Shown here: piece by piece, positions 1-6,839 of the stretch
Layout: the number at the start of each line of letters is the position of its first letter
Position numbering within the stretch: position 1 is the first letter of the stretch
Assembly: GCA_012729785.1 (NCBI GenBank)
Contig: JAAYCL010000036.1
Span: forward strand, 1-64,000
DNA: 64,000 nt
Reading direction: 5' to 3'
Source: Chlamydiota bacterium
GTDB lineage: Bacteria; Auribacterota; Tritonobacteria; UBA1439
Translations under genes and position numbers: made by a program
The notes under the pieces: model-generated
Seen by the model: only the letters and a program-made list of their open reading frames with translations
Told to the model about the DNA's origin: nothing
The model's database searches: none

Positions 1-131
1 AACGGCGCTGCGGATTGCCATCCGCCTGTTCTCGGGCGCTTCGCGCCCTCGAACAAGCGGCTGCAGCGGACGGCCGCTGCGGCGGGCAAGCCCGCCTCCG
101 CGTCCGCCGCTGATCCGCAGCGCCGTTAGAC
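1..131 (+). repeat. attC-like integron recombination site (left edge cut by window)
   Basis: Long imperfect palindrome. Bases 1-15 (AACGGCGCTGCGGAT) are the exact reverse complement of 113-127, and the site ends in GTTAGAC (125-131), which fits the integron right core GTTRRRY. Only AAC of the left core is inside the window. By eye it is about 92% identical to 1801-1932. It would belong to a cassette whose gene lies left of the window. A generic REP palindrome is the alternative; the core matching in the following units favours attC. Confidence 0.8.
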
Positions 132-142
132 CTAATATAATA

Positions 143-576
143 ATGAACGGTTATAAAAGAACATACTTGGTCAGTTGTTTGGCTATCTCAGTGCCGTGCG
201 TTTTCTTTATTCTTTTGGGCATTGATAAGATCAGCCTGTGGCAAGTGGCATTTTTGGGGATAGTCTTAGGCCTGTGGTGGATTTCTTTCATACTACTTCA
301 TAGAAATATGGCACGCTCATTCCTGATCTCCTGCTTGGTGGCAAATCTGTTCTGGTGGCCGCTGCTTATTCAAACTATCAGGCGCGTTCAGCATATAATA
401 TCGACTGGCAGTTTAGAAGGCCCGGGAGGGCAGGTTCCCCGGTTGCATTCCTTCTCAACATGACTATCGAGCAATGGTTTTTCATCCCAGCTTCTATCGT
501 GCTGGTACGAGGCATAATAGAACTAAAGAGGTCTAACAAGTCGCTCAATCCGATCCCGCTGCTGCGAGACGGGTGA
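143..576 (+). pseudogene. Small multi-pass membrane protein of a gene cassette, apparently frameshifted
   Basis: From ATG 143 the reading frame runs 106 codons to 463 with three hydrophobic segments (roughly residues 8-27, 31-52 and 58-77), then turns into an unhydrophobic tail (GGQVPRLHSFST). A +1-shifted frame from about 400 to 576 supplies a fourth hydrophobic segment (AFLLNMT..FFIPASIVLV) followed by a basic end. A single shift near the G-rich stretch 421-430 would give one protein of about 145 residues with four membrane spans. The last ~14 codons (SNKSLNPIPLLRDG) are read from the attC site, which is common in integron cassettes. I do not recognise the family. A sequencing error or two separate short ORFs are alternatives. 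Confidence 0.55.
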
Positions 577-590
577 GCTTCACGTTCGAA
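531..590 (+). repeat. attC site of cassette 1
   Basis: Left core GTCTAAC (531-537) is a perfect RYYYAAC match and is the exact reverse complement of GTTAGAC at 125-131, where this cassette starts. Inner arms GCTCA..CCCG (543-558) and CGGGTGAGC (570-578) pair around a short loop. The site ends at GTTCGAA (584-590). Its ~60 bp length and layout are typical of attC sites. Confidence 0.85.
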
Positions 591-740
591 ATCGATGAAT
601 GAAGGATCAGTGGAACTGACTGACTGAATGATGAGCATAGGATTCTGACTCCTGTAAACAAGACGAGACGCAGGATTCTGACTGAAAAAGAAAATGGTCG
701 TCGTGGGCAAAAGTAAAGTACAGGAAAGCAGCACAACATG
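591..740 (+). other. Gene-less cassette body
   Basis: About 150 bp between two attC sites with no credible + strand gene. It carries a 12-bp direct repeat AGGATTCTGACT at 639-650 and 672-683 and a tandem CTGA stretch near 615-628. Possible contents are a short regulatory RNA, a promoter, or nothing functional. The minus-strand ORFs that cross it also run through the attC sites and look spurious. Confidence 0.5.
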
Positions 741-809
741 TTCGAACCAGGCGCTGCTCGCGCACGCGAGCCCCGGGAGGGCTCGCGCCGGAGAGCGCTA
801 ACGTTAGGC
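741..809 (+). repeat. attC site of the gene-less cassette 2
   Basis: Left core TTCGAAC (741-747) is the exact reverse complement of GTTCGAA at 584-590, where this cassette starts. The site ends in GTTAGGC (803-809), a canonical GTTRRRY core. The interior forms a strong hairpin (CGCGAGCC against GGCTCGCG) within an outer GCGCT/AGCGC pair. Core matching marks 585-809 as one cassette. Confidence 0.8.
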
Positions 810-817
810 GGGGAGGA

Positions 818-1675
818 ATGAATCCAAAGGTAATGAGTAGGTGCTTTTGTATTGTTCTTCTGGTGGTGTGTATTGTCAGCGGATGCGCTATGCCTCATGT
901 GCCGAATCTGCAGAAAGACAATGACGGCAAACAAGATCTCTCGGGTGAAACGGCTTCAAAAAAGCATCCGATCAAAACAATAGGCATCATAGGCGGGATT
1001 AGTTGGGCGTCATCCATAGAATACTACCGCCTCATGAACGAAATCGTCCGTGATAGGTTGGGTGGTGTGAACTCCGCTCAGATCCTGATGTTCTCCATTG
1101 AGTTCGGTGAATTTTCCAAACAGGAACGAATGGCTGACAAAGGTGACTGGACATTGATGACCAAGACCATACTTGATGCTGCGCAACGACTGAAACGAGG
1201 TGACGCGGACTTCATTGTAATTGCTTCCAATACACTCAATTCACTTGCAGGCCTCATTGAACAAGAAGTGGGGCTTCCCGTTCTCCATATCGCCGATGCC
1301 ACAGGGAAAGCGGTCTTCCAAACAGGATTGCACACTGTCGCATTGCTGGGAACGAAATACACTATGGAGCAGCCTTTTTATCTGGAGCGTCTCAATAAAT
1401 ACGGGCTCAAGGTTGTCATACCCAACGAAAAAGAGCGGGATTACATTAATACTGTGATTTTCGATGAACTGTGCGCCAATAGGATAAGGAAGGAATCCAG
1501 AGATGCATTTAAGAAGATCATTGATCGTCTCCAAAAAGAGGAGGGTGCGGAAGGCGTTATTTTAGGCTGCACGGAGATTCCATTACTTATTAAGCAGGAG
1601 GATGTTTCTATTCCGGTCTTCGATACCACAGCACTACATTCAGCGGCCGCAGTTGAATATTCATTGAGTAGGTAA
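818..1675 (+). CDS. Aspartate/glutamate racemase-family lipoprotein lacking the first catalytic cysteine
   Basis: 285 residues. A lipoprotein signal with lipobox VSGC (Cys23) precedes an Asp/Glu racemase-fold domain (about 52-283) that starts with KTIGIIGGISW. Family members use two cysteines for two-base racemisation, in an xCxNT motif and in GCTE. Here the second is present (Cys251, GCTEI) but the first motif reads IASNT, with Ala136 at the cysteine position. Two-base racemisation is therefore unlikely. One-directional deprotonation, an amino-acid lyase-like activity or binding only remain possible. The lipid anchor puts it in the periplasm or on a membrane face, unusual for a family that is normally cytoplasmic. 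The start follows a GGGGAGG ribosome site (810-816 region). It is the cargo of cassette 3 and is visibly less GC-rich than the genome core. Confidence 0.8.
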   Translation: MNPKVMSRCFCIVLLVVCIVSGCAMPHVPNLQKDNDGKQDLSGETASKKHPIKTIGIIGGISWASSIEYYRLMNEIVRDRLGGVNSAQILMFSIEFGEFSKQERMADKGDWTLMTKTILDAAQRLKRGDADFIVIASNTLNSLAGLIEQEVGLPVLHIADATGKAVFQTGLHTVALLGTKYTMEQPFYLERLNKYGLKVVIPNEKERDYINTVIFDELCANRIRKESRDAFKKIIDRLQKEEGAEGVILGCTEIPLLIKQEDVSIPVFDTTALHSAAAVEYSLSR

Positions 1676-1724
1676 TAGCAGGTTTGTAGAATTAGATGGC
1701 GCTGAGAAAAAGAGCATAAACCTT

Positions 1725-1781
1725 GCCCAATAATTTGATCCAGCCGAATCGTTACACTCGCGGCTGATCATTGTGTTCGCG
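1725..1781 (+). repeat. attC site of the racemase cassette
   Basis: Left core GCCCAAT (1725-1731) is a 5/7 match to the GCCTAAC predicted from this cassette's start (GTTAGGC, 803-809). TGATC-CAGCCG and CGGCTGATCA form an ~11-bp stem around 1737-1771. The site ends at GTTCGCG (1775-1781). Length about 57 bp. Confidence 0.65.
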
Positions 1782-1932
1782 GGACGCTGCGCATCCCGCG
1801 AACGGCGCCGCGGAGTGCCATCCGCCTGTTCTCGGGCGCTTCGCCTCCTCGAACTAGCGGATGCAGCGGACGGTCCGCTGCGCCGGGCGAGCCCGCCTCC
1901 GCGTCCGCCGCTGATCCGCAGCGCCGTTATGC
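1775..1932 (+). repeat. Minimal cassette consisting almost only of a 136-bp attC
   Basis: Unit start GTTCGCG (1775-1781) is the reverse complement of left core CGCGAAC (1797-1803); these form the ends of a perfect 10-bp stem (1775-1784 with 1794-1803). The attC then runs to GTTATGC (1926-1932). Its body 1801-1932 is a near copy of 1-131 with about ten differences. Only ~15 bp separate cassette start and attC, so there is no room for a gene. Confidence 0.7.
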
Positions 1933-1975
1933 TGATTGCTGACAAACCTAGCATTAAGGGGGAGATATGGACATC

Positions 1976-2650
1976 ATGAACGCAAATCCTTTCGATCCTA
2001 AAACGCTTACCGAAGACGTTCTGAAGGAATGGCAAAACATGCTCAATGATACGGCTAAGATTATTGGTGTTCCTGCAGGGCTGATTACTCGTGTTGACGA
2101 TAAGGAAATAGAGATCATTCTTTCCAGCGAGACTGATGGCAATCCTTATCCCGCAGCATTCAGATCACACTACCCTGATTCCGGATGGTACTGCGAGCAT
2201 ACCCTGAAGAGCAAAGGGCTTAATCTTATTCCCAATGCATTACAGGATTCTCGGTGGAAGGATAACGCCGCTGCTGTCGACCTGCATATGCTCTCTTATC
2301 TTGGGATGCCCATAAACCTTCCCGATGGAAAACAATTCGGGACGGTATGCTTCATAGACAACAAGCAGAATGCGCATAATGACTTGCACATCAGACTGGT
2401 CGAGCAGATTAAGAGAATGATCGAATTGTCTCTTTGCATCATTTTAGCCCAAGGGGAGATAGACCGCCGGGACCGCTTGCTTGATGATTTGAGCAAGATT
2501 TATCCGATATGCAGCTATTGCAAGAAAATCAGGGAAGAAACAGGCAAGTGGGTCCCGGTGGAGCAGTATATCAATAGTCTCTCTGGCGCCATGCCTTCGC
2601 ATGGAATCTGCCCGGATTGCTACAAAAGGGAGATGGATAATTTGGCATAA
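1976..2650 (+). CDS. GAF-domain sensor protein with C-terminal Cys4 motif
   Basis: 224 residues from ATG 1976, chosen because GGGGAG (1959-1964) is 11 nt upstream; the earlier in-frame ATG at 1967 sits only 2 nt from it. Residues ~1-160 form a GAF domain (AKIIGVPAGLITRV.., GWYCEHTL.., YLGMPINLPDGKQFGTVCF), a small-molecule or chromophore-binding fold. After a helix comes the pattern CSYCKKIRE..WVPVEQYI..SHGICPDC, a CxxC...CxxC tail found at the end of many PAS/GAF signalling proteins and likely a zinc or redox site. There is no kinase, cyclase or DNA-binding output domain, so it is a stand-alone sensor whose partner is unknown. It is the cargo of a gene cassette and its stop codon lies inside the attC left core. 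Confidence 0.8.
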   Translation: MNANPFDPKTLTEDVLKEWQNMLNDTAKIIGVPAGLITRVDDKEIEIILSSETDGNPYPAAFRSHYPDSGWYCEHTLKSKGLNLIPNALQDSRWKDNAAAVDLHMLSYLGMPINLPDGKQFGTVCFIDNKQNAHNDLHIRLVEQIKRMIELSLCIILAQGEIDRRDRLLDDLSKIYPICSYCKKIREETGKWVPVEQYINSLSGAMPSHGICPDCYKREMDNLA

Positions 2651-2701
2651 CCAGTCACGTGTGCGGACGCCTCAATCGGCGCCGCGCAGTGCAAGTAATC
2701 G
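2645..2701 (+). repeat. attC site of the GAF cassette (degenerate right end)
   Basis: Left core GCATAAC (2645-2651) is the exact reverse complement of GTTATGC (1926-1932), the start of this cassette. GCGGACGCC and GGCGCCGCGC form the central arms around TCAATC. The right core is degenerate (GTAATCG, 2695-2701), so the junction with the next unit is approximate. Confidence 0.7.
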
Positions 2702-2779
2702 GGGGGCAAGCCTCTCGACTATTGACTTTAAGTTTCGTCGAACAGGGCGATCACGATCGAGAGGCATACAGGAGCGCCC

Positions 2780-3550
2780 ATGAACGAGCGCGATTCGCGT
2801 TTCCGGGAGATATTCCTTGAGCTGTTCGACGGCTTGCCCAGGCAGGGGCCGGGCAACCGTGATTGCGCCGCGAGAGCGCTCCGTCTCTGCGCGGGACTTC
2901 CCCGCACACCCATGATTGTCGATCTGGGATGCGGAGTGGGCGCACAAACGCTGCATCTCGCCGAACTGACAGCCGGTTCCATCGTGGCTGTCGATAGCCG
3001 TCTCCCCAGTATCGAGCGGCTGAAGAAGACACTCTCTGCGCGGGGTCTTTCGCAACGAGTCCATGCGCAGGTTGGCGACATAACACATCTGGAACTGCCG
3101 CCGGAAAGCTACGACCTGGTCTGGTCGGAAGGCGCGCTCTATAACATCGGAATCGGGAACGCCCTGCGCATCTGCCATGGGTTGCTGCGCCCCGGCGGCT
3201 TTCTTGCTTTCACCGACGCGGTCTGGCTGAAGGAGGATCCGCCACCGGAGGTGAAGGCGTGCTTCGAACAGGAATATCCGGCCATGGGCACGGCGGCCGA
3301 CGTGGTGACAGCCATCCGGCTTGGCGGCTTTGAGTTTCTCGGCGGCTTCACGCTGCCGTATGAGGCCTGGTGGGACGACTTTTACTCGCCCATGGAACAG
3401 CGAATCATGGAGTTGCGTCGCAAGTACGGCAACGATGCCGAGGCGCTTGCGATGCTCGATGAACTCGCGCGTGAGCCGGAAATGCACCGTAACCATTCGG
3501 ACTGCTACGGCTATGAGTTCTTTGTCGCGCGGCGGCCTGCCACAACGTGA
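2780..3550 (+). CDS. Class I SAM-dependent methyltransferase
   Basis: 256 residues. The Rossmann fold of a class I methyltransferase is visible: motif I IVDLGCGVG (about residues 46-54), an acidic end of beta-2 (VAVDSR), motif GDITHL for the adenine pocket, and post-motif LLRPGGFLAF. The C-terminal region (EEYPAMGTAADVVTAIRLGGFEFLGGF, WW..FYSPMEQRI) is helical and may bind substrate. No family-specific catalytic signature is recognised, so the methyl acceptor is unknown. AGGAGCGCCC precedes the start. A second methyltransferase follows 16 nt downstream, probably on the same transcript and perhaps within the same cassette. Confidence 0.8.
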   Translation: MNERDSRFREIFLELFDGLPRQGPGNRDCAARALRLCAGLPRTPMIVDLGCGVGAQTLHLAELTAGSIVAVDSRLPSIERLKKTLSARGLSQRVHAQVGDITHLELPPESYDLVWSEGALYNIGIGNALRICHGLLRPGGFLAFTDAVWLKEDPPPEVKACFEQEYPAMGTAADVVTAIRLGGFEFLGGFTLPYEAWWDDFYSPMEQRIMELRRKYGNDAEALAMLDELAREPEMHRNHSDCYGYEFFVARRPATT

Positions 3551-3566
3551 GGAGATCAAACAGGGA

Positions 3567-4316
3567 GTGGATGCTACCTGCCGCCTCTACACTGATTTGG
3601 CGTGGCTCTGGCCGATGTGGGGCGATGCCGCCACTGAATACGCGCACTACTGTCGGCACGTCACCGGCCTGATTCGTCAATATGCCATGCGCCCGGCAAC
3701 CACACTGCTGAACATAGGGTGCGGGGGAGGGAAGAACGCCCTGAACCTGAAGCGGGAGTACAACGTCACCGGCCTGGATGCAAGTTCCGCTATGCTCAAG
3801 CAGGCGCAAGCACTGAACCCGGACTGCACATTTGTCCAGGGCGACATACGGACGTTCAGACTCGGCCGGACCTTCGACGCCGTGCTGATGGACGACTCGA
3901 TCTCGCACATGAATTGCCGGGCCGACTTCGTGGCGGCGTTCCGGACCGCGTATGTTCACCTGAATCCCGGCGGCGTCATGGTCGCCACTCCGGACGTGAC
4001 GACCGAGACATTCCGGCAGAACAAGACGATCGTTACCCCCGCCGTACCCGGCGTAGCACCGGCCGGTATTGAACTCCTCTTTGTCGAGAATATGTATGAC
4101 CCCGATCCTGCGGACGAGCAGTATGAAACGACGATCCTGTACTTGATCCGCTACCACGGACGCCTTCGGATTGAGACGGACCATTGGAGGATGGGCCTCT
4201 TCTCTCTCGACACATGGCGCCGTGTCCTGCGCGATACGGGTTTCGAACTGCATGAGGGGCGGTACACCGCCGGCGAGGATGCGTACACGGTCTTCGCCTG
4301 CGTAAAAACCGGATGA
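3567..4316 (+). CDS. Class I SAM-dependent methyltransferase
   Basis: 249 residues from GTG 3567, which follows GAGGAG (3549-3554) by 12 nt. The frame stays open upstream to 3321 but there it lies inside the preceding methyltransferase gene, so that part is not coding. Motif I is LLNIGCGGGKNAL, followed by VTGLDASSAML, GDIRTFRL and LNPGGVMVAT, as in small-molecule methyltransferases of the Methyltransf_25/11 type. The C-terminal half (YETTILYLIRYHGRLRIETD.., SLDTWRRVLRDTGFE) matches common cytosolic methyltransferases of unassigned substrate. It is coupled to the preceding methyltransferase and followed by a degenerate attC. Confidence 0.75.
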   Translation: MDATCRLYTDLAWLWPMWGDAATEYAHYCRHVTGLIRQYAMRPATTLLNIGCGGGKNALNLKREYNVTGLDASSAMLKQAQALNPDCTFVQGDIRTFRLGRTFDAVLMDDSISHMNCRADFVAAFRTAYVHLNPGGVMVATPDVTTETFRQNKTIVTPAVPGVAPAGIELLFVENMYDPDPADEQYETTILYLIRYHGRLRIETDHWRMGLFSLDTWRRVLRDTGFELHEGRYTAGEDAYTVFACVKTG

Positions 4317-4359
4317 AGGCCGAACCTCCCGGACTCGGGGGCAGACCTTTATTCTTTAC

Positions 4360-4423
4360 TACGAACAGGGCGGCTGCAGCGGACGCCCGTTTCGTCAGCC
4401 GCTGAGCCGCAGCGCCGTGAGGC
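4360..4423 (+). repeat. Degenerate attC-like site
   Basis: TACGAAC (4360-4366) as left core and GTGAGGC (4417-4423, one base from GTTRRRY) as right core. The interior GGCTGCAGCGGACG...CCGCTGAGCCGCAGCGCCGT shares long stretches with the sites at 1-131 and 1801-1932 but lacks their central ~45 bp. It separates the two-methyltransferase unit from the next gene. Confidence 0.6.
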
Positions 4424-4464
4424 GGTGACTGAATCCATTCGCATCCGAAAGGAGACTTTCTGCA

Positions 4465-5229
4465 GTGGACATCCCACGGATCTTCAACATCACCGAAAGC
4501 GCTCATCGGATCCATAACCCGTTTACGCCCGAAAAGCTCGCCGCACTCGGCGCGGCGCTGCGCCTGAAAACGGGGATCCGGGTGCTTGACCTCGGCAGCG
4601 GTTCGGGGGAGATGCTGTGCACCTGGGCGCGCGACTATGGAATCATCGGCACCGGCATCGACATGAGCCGGTTGTTCACCGAGCACGCGAAACTCCGCGC
4701 TGAAGAACTCGGTGTCGCCGATCGAGTCACGTTCATCCATGGCGATGCCGCCGGCTATGTCTCGGACGAAAAGGTCGATCTGGCGGCCTGCGTGGGCGCT
4801 ACCTGGATCGGCGGGGGTGTCGCCGGGACGATTGAACTTCTGGCGAAGAGCCTCCGCCCCGGAGGGATCATCCTCATCGGCGAGCCCTACTGGCGGCAGA
4901 TGCCGCCGACGGAGGATGTTGCCAGGGGGTGTCTTGCCAAGGAAATCTCCGACTTTCTCCTGCTTCCAGAACTCCTTGCGTCTTTCGGCCGCCTCGGCTA
5001 CGACGTCGTGGAAATGGTCTTGGCGGACCAAGACAGCTGGGACAGGTACGAGGCGGCCAAGTGGCTCACCATGCGCCGATGGCTTGAAGCCAATCCCGAT
5101 GATGAGCTGGCCCAAGAGGTGCGATCCAAATTGGCCTCGGAACCCGCGCGCCACGCCGCGTACACGCGTGAATACCTGGGCTGGGGCGTGTTCGCGCTGA
5201 TGCCGCGGATCTGCCTCAAGCAGGCCTGA
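4465..5229 (+). CDS. Class I SAM-dependent methyltransferase
   Basis: 254 residues from GTG 4465, with AAAGGAG (4448-4454) 10 nt upstream. Motif I VLDLGSGSGEMLCTWA (about 42-57), acidic TGIDMSRL, FIHGDAAGYV and LRPGGIILIGEPYW identify a class I methyltransferase. The acidic post-motif GEPYW and the long C-terminal helical part (DQDSWDRYEAAKWLTMRRWLEANP..) are also seen in unassigned methyltransferases of soil bacteria. Substrate unknown. It appears to be the cargo of the last recognisable cassette; its stop codon overlaps the attC left core. Confidence 0.8.
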   Translation: MDIPRIFNITESAHRIHNPFTPEKLAALGAALRLKTGIRVLDLGSGSGEMLCTWARDYGIIGTGIDMSRLFTEHAKLRAEELGVADRVTFIHGDAAGYVSDEKVDLAACVGATWIGGGVAGTIELLAKSLRPGGIILIGEPYWRQMPPTEDVARGCLAKEISDFLLLPELLASFGRLGYDVVEMVLADQDSWDRYEAAKWLTMRRWLEANPDDELAQEVRSKLASEPARHAAYTREYLGWGVFALMPRICLKQA

Positions 5230-5275
5230 CAACTGATTCAAGCCGACGCCGCTTCGCAGTCATCAACTTTAGCAG
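5224..5275 (+). repeat. attC remnant after the third methyltransferase
   Basis: Starts GCCTGAC (5224-5230), one base from GCCTAAC/GCCTCAC (the latter is predicted from the cassette start GTGAGGC at 4417). It continues with TTCAAGCCGACGCCGCTTCGC (5237-5257), which I recognise as the left half of the attC attached to aadA-type resistance cassettes. The right half is replaced; no clear GTTRRRY core is left. It marks the end of the recognisable array. Confidence 0.65.
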
Positions 5276-5320
5276 CGGGGCCAGCCCTCGACTGTTGACA
5301 GAGAATAGGCCGGCCCCGCT
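5274..5320 (+). terminator. Stem-loop, possible terminator at the end of the cassette array
   Basis: AGCGGGGCC (5274-5282) pairs perfectly with GGCCCCGCT (5312-5320), followed by TCTCAT. There is no long T run, so termination is only a guess. The loop contains CCTCGACTGTTGAC, which recurs inverted at 5497-5510. The rest of the 350-bp gap before 5580 holds a tandem CCTTGTATTAT repeat (about 5362-5385) and no gene. Confidence 0.35.
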
Positions 5321-5579
5321 TCTCATATCGATAATCCCTTGCAATCCCTGTTTTACACAATCCTTGTATTATCCTTGTATTATCCTTTCTGCCCTCCCGG
5401 ATTTGATGTTAGCATTGCCCGCGGCACAAGGCCGAGAGCGATGGCGTTCCTGCGATGAAGCATAGCCACCCGCATCATCTTGTAAAGATCGAGTCAGTCA
5501 ACAGTCGAGGACGGACCCCGAACCTGCCCGAAGGAGGAGTTTCCCCAGGCTTGCAATCCTGTTGTGAAAGGAGAATCTC

Positions 5580-6839
5580 ATGTCTAAAAAGAGGACAGAC
5601 AAGGTGCTGATGTCACGGCGTTCGTTCCTCAAGGGAGCCGGGACACTGGCAATGACTCCGCTCTTGATGAACCTCGAGAGGAACTCGTCCTTGGCTGCCT
5701 CTCTCGTTCCGAAGAAGAGGCCAACCAAGAGGAACTATCGCACCAAGCTTGTCTTGTTGGGCACGACCGGCGGCATGACGTGGTGGCCCGGATCGAACCG
5801 CGCCAGCGCCTCGCAGGCATTGGTCGTCGGCGATGCGATGTACATCATCGACCTGGGATTCGGTTCCACCCAACGGCTCGCGGAAGCGTTCAACCATGCG
5901 GACTTCGTCACTATCGACGGCGAGAAGACACAGCTTGACCTATCCGCCTTTCTTAAGGGTGTCCGGGCGGTCTTTCTCACGCATCTGCATATGGACCATA
6001 TGGGGGACTATCCGACCTTCCTGATGATCGGCGCCAGGGCGGGTTTCGGCGTCCCGAATCGGCTGCAGATCATCGGCCCCGGGGATCGCGGACGGCTGGA
6101 AGTGAACAAGACCGGATACACCGGCACGATCATCAAAACGGAATGCGGCGGTCCCACGCCGGTCACCGCCACGCCGGGCACCAAACAGATGACGAATCTG
6201 TTGCTGCAGGCGTTCGCCCAGAATATCAACGATTGCACGTTGGACGCCGGATACCCCGATATCTCCAGCATCATCGACGTCAAGGAGATAGGCGATCCCC
6301 AAACAATACCCTGGCCGGCGGGTTTTACCCCTCCGGATCCGTCCATACCCTGGTCGAGGAAGGAGACCTGCCCGGCCATGAGTCCGTTCGAGATTTACAG
6401 GGACGAACTGGTCCGGGTCTCGACCATTCTGGTGGATCATCACCAGGTCTATCCGGCCTTCGCCTTCCGATTCGACACCGACGACGGATCGCTGGTTATT
6501 TCAGGCGACACGGGCCCGGATACCAGTGGAAACCTTCAAAAACTCGCCAGGGGCGCGGACGTCCTTGTCCACGAGGTCATTGACGATGTGTGGATCGACG
6601 CGGCCTTCAAAGGGGTGAAGGAGGGCGATCCCGCCTGGCCTCTCTACTACCATGCCATCACCGCCCACACGACCATCCGGGAAGTCGGGAAGGTTGCACA
6701 ACAGTGCCAGGTCAAGACGCTTGTGCTCAGCCACATCGGCCCGGGGAATGCCCCGCTCTCACGCCTGAAAAGGGCGCAGCGGAACTTTTCCGGGAAACTC
6801 ATCATCGGCGAGGACCTGATGGAGATCGGCCTGGGGTAG
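5580..6839 (+). CDS. Tat-exported metallo-beta-lactamase-fold hydrolase
   Basis: 419 residues. The N-terminus has a twin-arginine signal (SRRSFLKG, Arg13-Arg14, then a hydrophobic stretch), so the folded protein is exported. The metallo-hydrolase signature HLHMDH is at residues 135-140 (THLHMDHMGD), with further metal-ligand candidates in VDHH, SGDTGPD and a C-terminal LSHIGP. The spacing resembles the ribonuclease Z/arylsulfatase-like branch of the superfamily rather than class B beta-lactamases. Substrate is unknown; a periplasmic ester or phosphodiester is likely. AAAGGAG precedes the ATG. The flanks are gene-free, so it looks monocistronic. Confidence 0.8.
   Translation: MSKKRTDKVLMSRRSFLKGAGTLAMTPLLMNLERNSSLAASLVPKKRPTKRNYRTKLVLLGTTGGMTWWPGSNRASASQALVVGDAMYIIDLGFGSTQRLAEAFNHADFVTIDGEKTQLDLSAFLKGVRAVFLTHLHMDHMGDYPTFLMIGARAGFGVPNRLQIIGPGDRGRLEVNKTGYTGTIIKTECGGPTPVTATPGTKQMTNLLLQAFAQNINDCTLDAGYPDISSIIDVKEIGDPQTIPWPAGFTPPDPSIPWSRKETCPAMSPFEIYRDELVRVSTILVDHHQVYPAFAFRFDTDDGSLVISGDTGPDTSGNLQKLARGADVLVHEVIDDVWIDAAFKGVKEGDPAWPLYYHAITAHTTIREVGKVAQQCQVKTLVLSHIGPGNAPLSRLKRAQRNFSGKLIIGEDLMEIGLG

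Noticed and set aside
1-131. Generic REP/BIME palindrome instead of attC
   Set aside because: Possible for this copy alone, but the matched core pairs in the following units and the gene-palindrome order fit integron cassettes better.
378-934. Minus-strand ORFs across 378-934
   Set aside because: They run through two attC sites and lack ribosome sites or recognisable motifs.
3321-3566. Upstream start for the second methyltransferase
   Set aside because: This part overlaps the preceding methyltransferase in a different frame; GTG 3567 has its own GAGGAG.
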